Assembly (NCBI GenBank): GCA_964036045.1
Contig: OZ038381.1
Location: forward strand, 69,068,242 to 69,132,241
From: Eutreptiella sp. 'Long Island Sound 2002'
Lineage: Eukaryota; Euglenozoa; Euglenophyceae; Eutreptiales; Eutreptiaceae
DNA length: 64,000 bases
Direction of reading: 5' to 3'
Below, in pieces: positions 33,463-44,385 of the stretch; the first letter of the stretch is position 1, and every line of letters begins with the position of its first letter. Position numbers and translations under genes: made by a program. A model generated the notes under the pieces. That model was not told the DNA's origin. It saw only the letters and a program-made list of their open reading frames with translations, and did no database searches.

Positions 33463-34894
33463 ATGTCATCAACATACGCAGAGAAGGTGATGCCATGCTG
33501 GTCGAGCACGCGCAGGGGGATGTCAAAAACGACGACAAAGAGGAAACAGGAGAGGGGACACCCTTGTTTCACCCCGTGTGTTGTGCGAAAAACCTCCTGT
33601 TCGGCCCCCCTGAGAAAAGTGGACCCCTTTCCATTACCAGGTTGATTATGCTCAGTAATTTCAGGGGAGTTCCCATTTCGTCAAGGACGGCACGGATCAG
33701 GATTTTCGGGGGGCTGTCAAAGGCATGGTAGACATCAAAGGCCAGAATGGCCTCTACCGGCCCCAGTTTGTCGAGGTCATCGAGGAAAATTTGCGTGGCG
33801 TGGGCTGTGGATATACCCTGCCTACCGCCGAATTGTCTTTGGTGCAGCTGTGGGGATATTAGGGGGTACAGCTGCGAGTAGACCCATCGCATGAATAGCC
33901 GGTAAATTGAATTACTCATGGCGATGGGCCTCCAGCGGTCGGGGTCCTGCCACTTACCCTTCCCTTTAAAAAGACAAAAAGTCTCTGAAACCAGCCAATC
34001 ATCTGGGATGGTGCCCTCCTCGTAGCAGTGGGTGACACAGGCGTGTACCAGACGGAATGTTTTATCGGGGAGTACGTGGAGCAGGTACGGGGGTACTTTG
34101 TCTGGACCGGGGGATTTTTTGCGTGGCGCGCGGGCCAGTTCGCGCAGTGCAGCTAGCGTGGGGGGCGGTACATCCTGATGTCTGGGGCGCTGGGGTACGT
34201 GCGACAGTGCGTGCGCAGACCATGGGGTGTTGCGTTGGAGGATACGTTGTATTTTTTGTGTGGGGGTGGGGAGTGTTGATCGGGCGGGGGGCGATAAGAG
34301 GGTGTGTTTTACTCTGCGGTAAATTACCTTGGATCTTCGCTTGGCCTGTTTGGCCAATTGCGGGATCACAGAGGCCCAGTCGCTTGGATCCTCAGTAACA
34401 GGGGTGATCGGGGTCTTAGACCTGTTAACCTCACGCATGGCGGTCAGCATGTGCGACGTGAGCTGTGCGTATGTGAGCGCGCAGTCATGTGCAGAGACTG
34501 GGGGAGGCATGTCGACAGTCAGGGCTGCGATACGTTTTTTATATGCGGTGACATCACGGCGGTTCCACATGGCACAGCGCATTTCGGGGAGCACCTGCTG
34601 TGCCCACGGCGCCGTGTGGACGAGGATGGGGTCATGGTCTTGAATCCCGGCGACACCGGAGAAGTCAGGTACCTGGGCCCCTGATGTCTTATAGAGGGCC
34701 TGGAACAGCCGGGACCCATAGGCTCTGTCAATATAGCTCTTGGTGCCCCCATACTGACGTACTCTGGTGTAAGGGACAGAATCGTGGTGCGGGGTTATGA
34801 GGTCAACCAGGGTGCCGGCGCGCTCCTTTGCCACTAGCCAAGGCCACATGGGCGCCCGGAGGGCAGTAGTGTGGCTGGGGTGAGTTACGGCGTT
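33381..34894 (-). pseudogene. LINE-A ORF2: endonuclease end and reverse transcriptase palm
   Basis: Segment 34,849-33,569 (426 residues) opens with the end of the endonuclease, where IQDHDPIL is the SDH-type catalytic His motif. It continues through RKKSPGPDKVPPYLL, RWRPIAMSNSIYRLF and AILAFDVYHAFDSPP (catalytic Asp). A frame shift near 33,570 moves the palm to 33,572-33,381, which holds KQGCPLSC and FSAYVDDI, the YxDD catalytic box. A second shift near 33,450 leads to the thumb. All motifs of an active palm are present, spread over three frames. Confidence 0.8.
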
Positions 34895-35638
34895 CTAATC
34901 TCCTAGTATGATGGCACACTCCTGGGATAATCCCGCAAGGGCCTTCTCACACAGGAGCCTGGCGGCAGCCGTGTGCGGCCCATAGTATGAGGCAATGGAC
35001 AGGGAGGGCATCGAGGGGTCGCTGTGCAGTGATATGGAGGCAGAGGGCAGCCTACCAGGGATGTGAACTCGTATTGGCGGAGGAGCTGGTGCAATAGAAG
35101 TGTGTATGAGGAGGGCTACTCCTTCTTTGGATGTAGGGGAGCTGGCATGCAGATGGTACCCCCAGTACATCGCCACGCGCTCCTGATCACGTAAGGTTGA
35201 GGTGGAGCTGGGCCTGAACTCTTGGAGGGAAAGGGTGCGGGGCAATGGCGTAAATCCGGATAGTATGTGACACAATCTGTTTGGCGTCACCTCTACGCCG
35301 CCGACATTGAGTGAACCGAATGTCAGTGTGTCATATGTGAGTGTGCGTGCGTGTGGTGAGTGTGGTGTGCCTAAGGGCTGGTGCATACTTGATGGATCAT
35401 CAGAGCCGGGGCTGAAGCATCCATTCAGTGAGTTGCAGGGTGGGACTCCCTGACGTTGTTTGGAAACGGAGGAGACCGGCGCAGCGGGGCGGTAGCAGGG
35501 TGGAACACTCTGACGTCCACAATCTGCGGATAGGGGATGTCTTATAAGCGCATAGAGCAGGATAGCCTGGCGCATGAGGATTAAACGACTGAGCACTAAT
35601 GTTACAGAAAGGAACGATGACTGTGTGGAGGGGGGCAC
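34895..35638 (-). pseudogene. LINE-A ORF2: apurinic-type endonuclease, N-terminal part
   Basis: The open part ends with the catalytic box CAIILGD followed by TAG at 34,897-34,895 where GD(F/Y)NA is normal. The frame resumes at once with NAVTHPSHTT, so a single stop sits inside the active-site box. Upstream are LTFGSLNVGG (start of the fold, metal-binding Asn) and SLQEFR (catalytic Glu). The enzyme nicks chromosomal DNA to prime reverse transcription. Confidence 0.75.
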
Positions 35639-36030
35639 TGTTACCTCTCGACATAGGCACAGGACACACTGTAGGCAGGTTCACATATGTCACATCAGCC
35701 GCCCCATCAGGTGGGACCTGTAGTGGTGGAGACATCACAACGTGAGCCAGTGGTGGGGGGGCAGCGAAACACAGGGTGTGACGGTGTAGTAGCTGACACA
35801 TTCTGATCAGACAATTTGCTGCAATACTGACTGCGATTGCGTAGTGCATGCGGAGAACGCGATGCGTGGCTATGCAGATGGCAGTAGCAACATGAGTGTA
35901 GTGTAGGGCAAAGGAGTGCCGCCGTAACAAATTCATGAGCATGCCTGTCGTGCAAGCCGAGGTAGAGGACCATTGGCACTGTGAAACCAGCGAGGGTAGC
36001 TTCATGCAGCGATGAGTCGCTCGGGGTGTA
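35639..36030 (-). other. Between LINE-A ORF1 and ORF2
   Basis: A 201-codon frame (36,005-35,400) spans this gap and overlaps the endonuclease start in another frame. It has no recognised domain. It may be the ORF2 N-terminus before a frame shift, or chance. Confidence 0.35.
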
Positions 36031-38689
36031 TCACCATGGTTGCTGGAGAAAAGAAGATGAGTTGGAGACAGAGGGTGGTGCTGTGGGTACAGGAGAGGGT
36101 GTATGGGCGGAGTTTATGTCGGGCATTTGAAATTCGCTGAGTGCATTCGTGGCGGCAGCAAGATTAGCCTCATTGAGAAAGGGATCCGGGAGGGGAGCGA
36201 GGCAAACTTGTTCCAGTTGATCCGCAAGGGACATGTTGACATCTTTGGATGTGTTTCCCGACGAGAAGTACACTGGTCCAGGCAGTGTAGCGCCGTATGA
36301 GGCAACAGCGGACTGTGTGGCTTGGTATTTAACCATGACCAGTCCCGATTGCTGAAAAATTTGGTGGTCTTCAACCGGTCCGAAAGCACCGGCTGACAGC
36401 AGCACATCACGTGTGTCCAGCGTAGGGGGGAATCGCACAATGGAGAAAGGGGGTTCCACCTCTCTGGCGAAGTCTTTCGCAAAAATTCTAGCGTTAGTGT
36501 GCGCGGACACACACATCATGTCGCTCAGATTTTCTATTTCTTGCACTGCAGGCTGTATGAGCATGGGGTCATGCACCATACCGAAAACGTCATACTTGTT
36601 GAGGAGAACAAGGAAGGCGAATTTGCGGAAAAGTGGGGGGTTCATTTCAATGGCAGTGCGGACTTCATCCGAGGGGAACTTGCGTTTGCGCGCCACACCT
36701 TTTTGAAAACGGGGCTGGTGTGTAATGATGATGGAGGACTCCTTGACGAAGCGATCAAGGAGTCCTATGGATACACCCATGTCCATGAGGGCGGGCTGTT
36801 TGTCATAAAAATTGCCCAAGACATTAAATGGGACGAAAAAATCAAAAAGGCGATAGCCATCAGGGGCGGAGTTGACAATTACGGGCCAGAATGATTTAGT
36901 TATCCTAGGTATGGTGAGCTCCTTTAGCACTGTGGACGTGTCGTCGGGGTTGAGTCCATTGAGCATCAGCATCCGCGGCAAGGAGCCGAAGATGTGCCAT
37001 TTGAATTCAACCCCGTCAACTTCCCGCGTGATGTCGATGGGGACGTCTAAACGTACTTGAAAAAGAGAGGCTTGTGGAGTGTGTACTTGCGGGGGAATGG
37101 GCTGTGTAGAGTCGACATTCCTTGGGAAGTACCCGATGGTTTGAGGGACATGACCTTTTGGTAGGGGAACGGAAGTGAGCTGAAAGATAATGAGCGGTTG
37201 GTCCAAAGGGCTGGGAGAGGTGTGGATGTCGTGGGAGTCCGGGGCGCGGGTTCCCATGTGGATGACTTGGCACACGACGGACAACCACAGAAAACCCAAC
37301 GAGGGAACAAGGTCAATTCTCCTATCCAGGACAGTGGGGAGTTCAACATCGGCCACATTGCTACGTGCCTGATACGCAAGCCAAAAAGTGGTTGGTTTGT
37401 CCTGTTTCTTAGCCGCCCGCAACATTGCCCCTATTTGTTTAACAATGGTGCGATGAGAGAAAAACGGGGGTTCATCTTGAAAGGGCGCAAAGCTTGGGAG
37501 GATGGACAATGAGTTTTGGCCACTCAAAATTGGTCATGTCTGCAATTGAAAAACTCCGTAGGAATCCTGAATAGGGAAGCCCGTCTCCAAATAGGAGTAT
37601 TTGTGGCGTGGGCACCAAGGCTGACAAGAGGTCGGCGGGTGGAAGAGGCGAGGTATCATGGTAGACCGTAGGCGAAGATGAGAGCACATCTATTTTCGAG
37701 AAACGGTTCTGGCCTTTGACCGGGATTTTGCCGCCTTGAACGTCCATGGTGAGGTCGGGAGGCTCGGGGAAACCGGTTGGCAAGGCTCCGCTTGGCCGGA
37801 AATTGCGTTGTGCAAGCGCCCGAATTGGATTTCTTTCTAAAGCCATTTGTTGGGTGGGGAGAGGGTCTACCGACGCTTGCATCTCCATGTCATTCTGTGC
37901 ACCGGGTTCCGATCGGTGTGGCAATCTTTGAGGTGTGATGGGTGTCTAGTTGGGGGAAGGAGAGGTAAAGGCATGCCTTATGTCGGGAGAGTCAACGATG
38001 GACACATCATCATCGTCTCCCAAGTTGGAACCCCGTCCATGGTGAGCCTTGGAAGAAGGAACAATGGAGGAGGCACAAGTTGAAGGAAGAGACGGTGCAT
38101 TGCTCATAGTAGACGAGTCTTCACTCCTCTTCGGTGGTTCCTTTCTCTCGGCCGCTTTTTTTCCTTACCCTTTTTTTTGTTCTTCCATTTTTTTTGTTTC
38201 CGCTTCGTTTCCTTCCGCCTTTTTTTTCCCATCTTCTTTTTCTTCATTGTGCGTTTCTTCCGCCTTTTTTTTCTCCGCTTCATTTCCTTCCGTATTGCTC
38301 TCCAAAGTGTTGGTTGGCGCTACACTTGGTGAGGAAGAGCTACTGGATGGGGACAAGGCGGATTGGCCGACTCGGTTGGTGCGAAGAGAAGGGGCAACAA
38401 ATATCTCATCGGTTAATTTCTTTTGAGATCCATCATGTTTATATTGACCACTAGGGTCACTTTGAGTTGATTGAGGAGGGAAAGGGAGAGGAATGGACGA
38501 GATAGAAGCCGTGGATGCGGAGTCCACATCAATTTGGACGGAGATACGACTAGGATCAAGCTTCCCAAGTATGGTGTTACGAGGGTCAGGAGCCTTAATA
38601 GTAGATCCGTGAGTCTTTTTTTTCAATCCGCCACTTGACCTGGAGGTGGCATCAGAAGAAGGTCGGGATTTGGGTTGAGTTGGAGCCAT
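36031..38689 (-). pseudogene. LINE-A ORF1, unrecognised structural protein
   Basis: The likely start is the ATG at 38,689 (MAPTQPKSRPSS). A Ser/Pro-rich N-terminus leads to a Lys/Glu tract with repeated EGNEAE(K/T)KK units near 38,170-38,290. A TAA near 38,165 follows, and the same frame reopens to 37,472. A one-base shift near 37,495 leads to the 498-residue segment 37,527-36,031. That segment is globular, with many aromatic residues (FWLAYQARSN, FKWHIFGSLPRM, GYRLFDFFVPFNVLG) and a disordered Ser/Pro tail. No CCHC knuckle, RRM or coiled coil is visible, so it does not fit common ORF1 types. The role in RNA binding is inferred from position only. Confidence 0.55.
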
Positions 38690-38873
38690 CAGTACCAAGA
38701 AGACACGTAAGTAGCACGGAAAAAAATAAGGAACACGGCGATAAGCGACTGATGCGTCAGAATATCGAGAATTCTTCAAAAAGACGTAAATTGGACAGAA
38801 AAAAGGAAAGTCCAGTCGAAATGAGATAGACGGCACTGTCTGTGGTCTGATCTCGTCAGTCAAGCGCCCGGAG

Positions 38874-41246
38874 TCACACGCGCGCACGTCGCATGTCATC
38901 CTCCCGCACTTCCTTGGGCAGCCGCAGCACCGGCCCCCACCATTGCCCCCTGGTGTCTGTAGTGCGCATGGTCGCGTTCGGGAACGCCCAAGCCGTCATT
39001 CGTAGGACTGGCCACGGGATTTGCCCCGCCTCCTTGGTGCACCTCCAGCACCGGTCCCCCTGTCCTGCCCCCTCCGGGATGTTGTCTTTCCTGAACATAT
39101 CTGCATGGACATCATACCACTGCCCGGCCGCACTCTGTACCTTCCCCCTCGGTCCTTTGAGTCCCAGCGGCGCACACAACAGTATGCCCGGTCTGGCCTT
39201 GTCCCTCTCCCCCCTGTCCAGCACCACTCTCTCTTGCTGCGCCCCCTCTCCTCTCCCGCATCTTGGCTTCCTCTGCTGGATCCCCCACAGTGCTACCCAC
39301 TCGTTCCACATCGCGCGCATCCTCCTGCTCCACCTTGCGCGGTCCTCTTGTCCTCGTGCTCTCCTCATCATCCACCTGTATACACCCCGTTCCACCACCC
39401 TGGTGTCCCGATAGAACTCCACATGGTGCAGCCCCGCCTTCTTGTATTCCTTCATAACCTTCCTGCGCACGTGCAGCACTTCCATGCTCACTCCTTCCTT
39501 CCTGATCCACCGTACTGTCCCATGTGCCGCCCCCCCGAAGTCCGTGTCCAGGACCAGGATTGGTCCCCGCCTACCGCACGTCCTGTTGGTTGCCAGCATG
39601 TGTTTATCCCTCGGCAACACTGCCTGTAGGGCGCGCCACATGCGCTCCTTCTTCCCTGCCGCCAACCGTCCGCGCCGGTGCCACACATAGCGCGGGCACA
39701 TGTACTCCTCCTTCTGAACCTCTGCGACCGCGTGATAGCACACCCGTCTCACCACCTCTTCCTGATTGTGGCACATCCTGCTCAGCGTCCTCGCCGTGTG
39801 TGCCCTGTACGCCTCCCCCGCTGTGGGCATCCCTTCTCCATAGTAGGCTGTCGGCGACCGCAACACGCACCACGGCACCTCTGTGGGTATCCCCTCATAC
39901 CCTCTGATGAGCCTCCGCACTTCTCCCTCCACCTCCTCCAGCTGCTCCCTCCAGTACGGGAGGTGCATCCCCTGGTACCCTACCGCCGCATTGAGCACCG
40001 CCCGCAGGTAGTACAGGGTTGTCTGCACTGACGGGGGGTGACGCCGCAGGACCACCAGCATCGCCCTGAACCCGGGGACTAATTTGTCAGGTAGCCTGAC
40101 CCCCCTCGCCTCCATGGCCTGCACATGTCCCAGCACCACCGCTTCCTCTGCCCTCTCCAGCCATGCCATTCCGTGTCCTACATCCAGCGCCATGCCTTCC
40201 TCTCCACCCCTCCTCAGTACCGCCGAGTTCTCCGCGCTCCAGACAAGGTGGTTATCCCTCCCGTACCTCTGCATCAGGTCCTGTACCAACTGTTGGGCCT
40301 TTTCATCCCGCGCCATGGGTACCGCATCATCCACATACGCCTGTGCCGGCGACGTGTGTGGCGCCCGCGCCAGTTTTGGATATTCCCGCGCTATCCAACT
40401 CATCAGGGGGAGCATGGCCAGCAAGTACAGGAACGGGCCCTCCAGCCCGCCTTGTGGCACCCCGCTGCCTGGGGTTACCCACTCGGTACACCCCTCCCCC
40501 GTGGCGAACGTGTACCTCCCTGAGCGCAGGTACGTTTCCACAAAGTCACCATATGGGAGTCCTAGCTGTCGCCACACCTCCTCTGTGGGCCTATGCGGCG
40601 TGTTGGGGAACACCCCCTTCACGTCCACAGACGCCATGAACGCCTCTAGGTCCTCATAATTGAGGTACATATCGTACAGGAAGCTTGCTTCCTGTGTGGA
40701 CCCCCCCGGCACTGACCCCCACATATTGTCCGGTATGACCCCCGCTGCATACAGCCGTTGCTGTATCCTCCCGAGGATCACCATCCAGACCAGTTTGGCC
40801 TCTGTGACGGCACAGCATATTGGTCTCCAGTTCCCCGGCCTGAGGTGATCCCCCTTCTTGTACAGGGGCCGCACCTTGCCCCCCCATTCCTTCGGGTGCT
40901 CTCCTGTGCGCAACACCTCCGTGACCCTCCCCGCTAGACCATCCAGCTCCGGCGCCTCCAGGTGCTGGTACGCCTCTGCCACCAGCTGGTCCACTCCCGG
41001 GCTCTTTTTCCCCTTGAGAGCCTTCCCTTTCTCTTTGATTTCCCCTAGCGTCACCCTGCTGCGGTGTATGTCCTCGCTCTGCTCCGCTGTGAACACCCGC
41101 GGTAACGCCCTTACCATTCTCCCTGTGATCCCGCTTAGCTCCTGCTGCCCCTGGTTGTGCTGTCTCCTGAAACTCTGCGCCACCTCCTCCAGCACTTCCT
41201 TTTTGTTGCCAGTGACCCTGCCACACTGCAGTCTCACCGCCCTGAT
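38874..41246 (-). pseudogene. LINE-B reverse transcriptase
   Basis: 787 residues are open from about 41,237 to the stop. Conserved blocks in order are GKKSPGVDQLVAEAY, NWRPICCAVTEAKLVW, FMASVDVKGVFPNTP (catalytic Asp), SGVPQGGLEGPFLY and AQAYVDDAVPMA (YVDD box). The long C-terminal part contains no RNase H motif and ends with CWRCTKEAG, a possible half finger, and a basic tail. One TAA at about 41,244 separates it from the endonuclease segment in the same frame. The palm itself is undamaged. Confidence 0.8.
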
Positions 41247-42562
41247 TTACTTTGGTTTTCCAGCCTCAGCGAGCTCTCTGATGTACCGCAGCGACTTGTA
41301 CGGCACGGCCCTTTCCATGTATATCTCATGCTCCGCCACCACTTTCCGGTATATCATCTCCTGTTCCTCCTCCACAGCCCTCCTCGCTGTTCGCACCCTC
41401 TTCTTTGCCTGTGTCACCTCCGTTTGCCACTCCGTCCCCTCTTCCCGCGCCCGTGCCTCGACCTCCTCGTGCTGCCGTTTCCTCAGTGTGGCCACTAGCA
41501 TTTGCAGCTTGGGCTGTGCCTGCGACTCCCCCCCTTGCTTGGTAAACTCGCATATCCGCGCTGCCCTCCTCATGGCTTGATGCACGTGGTTCCCCTGCCT
41601 CATTTCGGCGTGTACCCGCTGCCCCCACTGTTGCCACCTCTCGTCCCCCTCCTCTGGCCACTTCGCCATTGGCGGCAGGCTGACGCCTTCCTCGTCCGAC
41701 CCCTGCTCATCCTCCTGTTCGTCCCGAGGCTGCCCCACCTTCACGTCCACAGTCACCATCATGGGGCAATGCCCCTTCCTGTCCTGCATTTCTTCCGGCC
41801 CCACCATGTATCCCGCCGTCACCCCCTTGACCCAGCTGGGGTCCGCGTACACCGCGTCTATCGGCGACGGCGCGCTGCCTTCTGTTGCCGGGTAGTGTGA
41901 GGGGCCCGGCGCTCCACTGTACGACACGTCCTGCAGCCTCATTTCCTAAAAAACTTCCGCACCTCGCGGTCCACCTCTGTCTCCGCGCCCCTCCTCCGGG
42001 GATCGTAGTTGAAGTCTCCAACCACAATGACCGGCCCCCTCTCCAGCGCCCTGACGTACTCCATCCTCAGCTGCGCCACATACTCCTTGACCCTCCTCCC
42101 ATGTGGGACATTGCAGTTGATGATGACTACCTGTCCATGCTCCGTCGCCACATCATACACCGCCCTTCGTCCCCTCGCTCCCACCTTCTTGTCCTGCACA
42201 ACGCTGAGCCCTCTGCGAACCAACAGCGGCACCCCCTGCGCCCACTCGCGCTGGTACTCTCTCCCCTCCTTGTCGTACATCTGCGCACACACAACGTTGT
42301 CCTTCCCCTGCAACCTTATCTCCTGGTACGCCACCACGTCGGGGTCCGCCTCATGCAGCTTCATCTGCTGCCACGCTGCCTTGTCCGCCCGATACAGTGC
42401 CGCGAGGTCATTATGGGTGTACAACTTCATGCGTTGCCACCTGCCCTCCCCATCCACTCGTAGATCCCCGTTGTCTGTTGTGCCTTTTTCCTCTCCTTTG
42501 TTCCTCCTCCCCTGTCTTCGTCCAGCTTCTTTCTTCTTCTTCCCGGCCGCCCCCCGCTTCAT
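41247..42562 (-). pseudogene. LINE-B apurinic-type endonuclease
   Basis: Segment 42,562-41,939 starts with a Lys/Arg-rich tract, then MKLYTHNDLAAL (fold start), VVAYQEIRL (catalytic Glu) and VIVVGDFNYDP (GDFN box). A one-base shift near 41,940 leads to 41,942-41,247, which holds SPIDAVYADPSW (sRID motif) and KGHCPMMVTVDV, whose His sits where the SDH catalytic His is expected. A charged helix (RAVEEEQEMIYRKVVAEHEIYM) then links to the RT. With one frame change the whole nuclease can be followed. Confidence 0.75.
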
Positions 42563-43713
42563 TAATTGTCACTTCCTCTTCTTGTTCTTCCCCCCCGTCG
42601 ACACCTCTTCTCCTTCCAATTCTCTCGCCTCCTGCTCCGGAACCAGCTGCCCGTGTATTTCCATCTCCCTACCTTGCGGGCATACCTGCAACCTTTCCAC
42701 CGGGTACAGCAGTCTCTCCTAATCCCCCTCCCCCTGATCCTCCCACTGCACGATGGCTGCCCTCGTCACATGTCCCTTGCGATCTTGTTGTTCGATCATC
42801 TCCTCCACTGTTCCCACATACCTCCTCCACTTCCCACCCAGCTTGTGCGGACCATACACTGTCATCCCTTCCCGCACCGCCCCCTGCTCTTCACGGCCCC
42901 GCTGCTCCTCCCCGTACCTGACTCCCCTCGCCCGTTTCCTTCATGGCCTCCCTTCCCCTTCCCCCTCCTGCTGCTGCTCTGCTTGCAGATCTTGCTCATC
43001 CGCCTCTCTCTCCCGCTTGCCGCCCTCCCTCTCGCTTCCCTCTCTTGTCCCCTCCCCATTGCTCCCCTCCTCCGGCCTGTCTCCAACAGCACCCTCCTGC
43101 CCTCCTCCCTCCGCTTCTCCCTCTTCCACCCCTTCTTCTCCCTCCTCTCTGTCTTCCCGCCCGCCTGCTGCCAGTCCCGGCTCCCTGCCTTCCACTCCCC
43201 GCGCTTTGTCCTGCTTCCTTTCGTCTTGTTCCTCCTCACCATCCCCATCCCCCACTATGAACCGCATTTGTCCCCCTCTCCCCCTCCTCATCGCCCTCCA
43301 CCTACTTGGCCCCTCCCCTCCCTGATCGTCTTCGACCTCCAGGCCTGGCTTCCTGGCCCCCTCCGTGAGCCTTCTCGCTCTCTCCAATGCCTCCTTCCTG
43401 TGCCCGTCCTCCGTTCCGGGTGCCACGATCCACCTCGGCTGCTCCCCTCCCCTGCTGCTTGCCACCCACTCCAATGCCAACCGGATCTGTTCCCTGATAT
43501 CTTCTGCTTCTTCCGCCTCCGCACACCTATCCATTTGCGACCCCAACGCCCGTAGGACGGCCATCTCGCGTACCTCCTCCGTTCTTTCAACCCTCACTCC
43601 TTCCACCTCCCCGACCCACCGCATGAACGGGTGCTCCACCCTTTTCAACGGCGCCGCCGTATACACCACCGCTTGGAGCCTATCCCCCCTGCATTCCACG
43701 ACCCACCACATGT
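42563..43713 (-). pseudogene. LINE-B ORF1-like acidic protein, 5'-truncated
   Basis: The frame is open from the LTR junction to 42,941. It begins mid-protein with WWVVECRGDRLQAVVYT and continues through helical segments to a long Glu/Gly/Arg-rich low-complexity region. After the stop, the stretch 42,900-42,600 includes MTVYGPHKLGGKWRRYVG in another frame. No known domain is seen. It holds the ORF1 position relative to the endonuclease. An apparent start further upstream (43,807) lies inside the LTR repeat and is not a true start. Confidence 0.45.
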
Positions 43714-43738
43714 GTGAGCTTGGAAGTCTCTGCTGGTC

Positions 43739-44348
43739 TTTGACCATGTATGTGCATGTGCACTTTCTTCCCTCATGTTGGTGTAGGCAAGACGTCCAGA
43801 GAATCAAGTGTGACTCATTTGCTCTTCGGGAATCGCCAAACGGCGGTTTCGTTCATTTCTTTCCACTCCTCCATCCCCGGTGAGACCATCCATGTCGACC
43901 AGTAGAAGTAGTACGATTTTTGGTTTGCACTTTTGCATGCTTTACTCAAGTCCAAAGGATGATGCCCGTGCCCATGAACCCTTCGTCTTGCATTGCATGT
44001 GGTTCGACCGGAAAAGTAGGTTGAGTCTTACTCGCGCTTGTGAATTCTTTTCTTTTTCTAAAGGGTGGACCTACTCTGTACCCTTTTGGACCCTCCTTGG
44101 ACCCGTGCTTGTCCCGTGTGGACTAGTGGACCATTTGTACCCGTCCACAGGTGTTTGACCATTGTTGGACCGTGGCTCATTTGTTGGTTTTTGTGGACCA
44201 TTGGTGAACTTTTGGTTGGATCATTGTTAGTCCGAACTGGATTCTTGGGTCATTTTGTCATTGGGCTTTCAATTGGAATTGTTTGTGTCAGTGCCGTGCT
44301 CTGAGGGACTTGAGTGGGTTGTGAGCTTGGAAATCCCTGCTGGTTTCA
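43739..44348 (+). repeat. LTR-like repeat, copy D (5' LTR of family C)
   Basis: It starts TTTGACCATGTATG, where copies A and B have TGTGACC, and ends GGTTTCA. It shares the same internal landmarks as copies A-C. The 25 bases before it (43,714-43,738) include GAGCTTGGAAGTCTCTGC, which is the tail of another copy, so the unit is preceded by the end of a sister unit, as at the A/B junction. Confidence 0.8.
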
Positions 44349-44360
44349 TTGGTTGGATAT
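44349..44360 (+). promoter_or_regulatory. Candidate tRNA primer-binding site, family C
   Basis: TTGGTTGGATAT directly follows the LTR end CA, with one base before TGGTTGG. Primer sites in LTR elements start with TGG, the complement of a tRNA CCA end, at this position. The same 12 bases follow copy B. The tRNA is not identified. Confidence 0.45.
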
Positions 44361-44385
44361 TTCAATTTTGTTGGAAATCGTAAAA

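Larger units (their letters stand above)
31496..38689 (-). mobile_element. LINE with ORF1 and ORF2 (endonuclease-RT-RNase H), LINE-A
   Basis: On the minus strand an ORF1 (38,689-36,031) is followed by endonuclease, reverse transcriptase, RNase H and a Cys/His finger ending at 31,630, then ~130 bp that meet the family B LTR. No poly-A tail is seen, so the 3' end may be cut by that LTR. RNase H after RT is found in I-type and some algal LINE lineages. ORF2 is broken by at least one stop and two frame shifts. Confidence 0.8.
38870..43713 (-). mobile_element. Second LINE (endonuclease-RT, no RNase H), LINE-B
   Basis: On the minus strand an acidic/Gly-rich ORF1-like frame is followed by an apurinic-type endonuclease and a reverse transcriptase ending at 38,874. 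Its 5' end is cut near 43,713, where a tail of the 600-bp LTR repeat begins. LINE-A ORF1 starts only ~180 bp past its 3' end on the same strand, so the two LINEs are head-to-tail neighbours. Confidence 0.8.
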
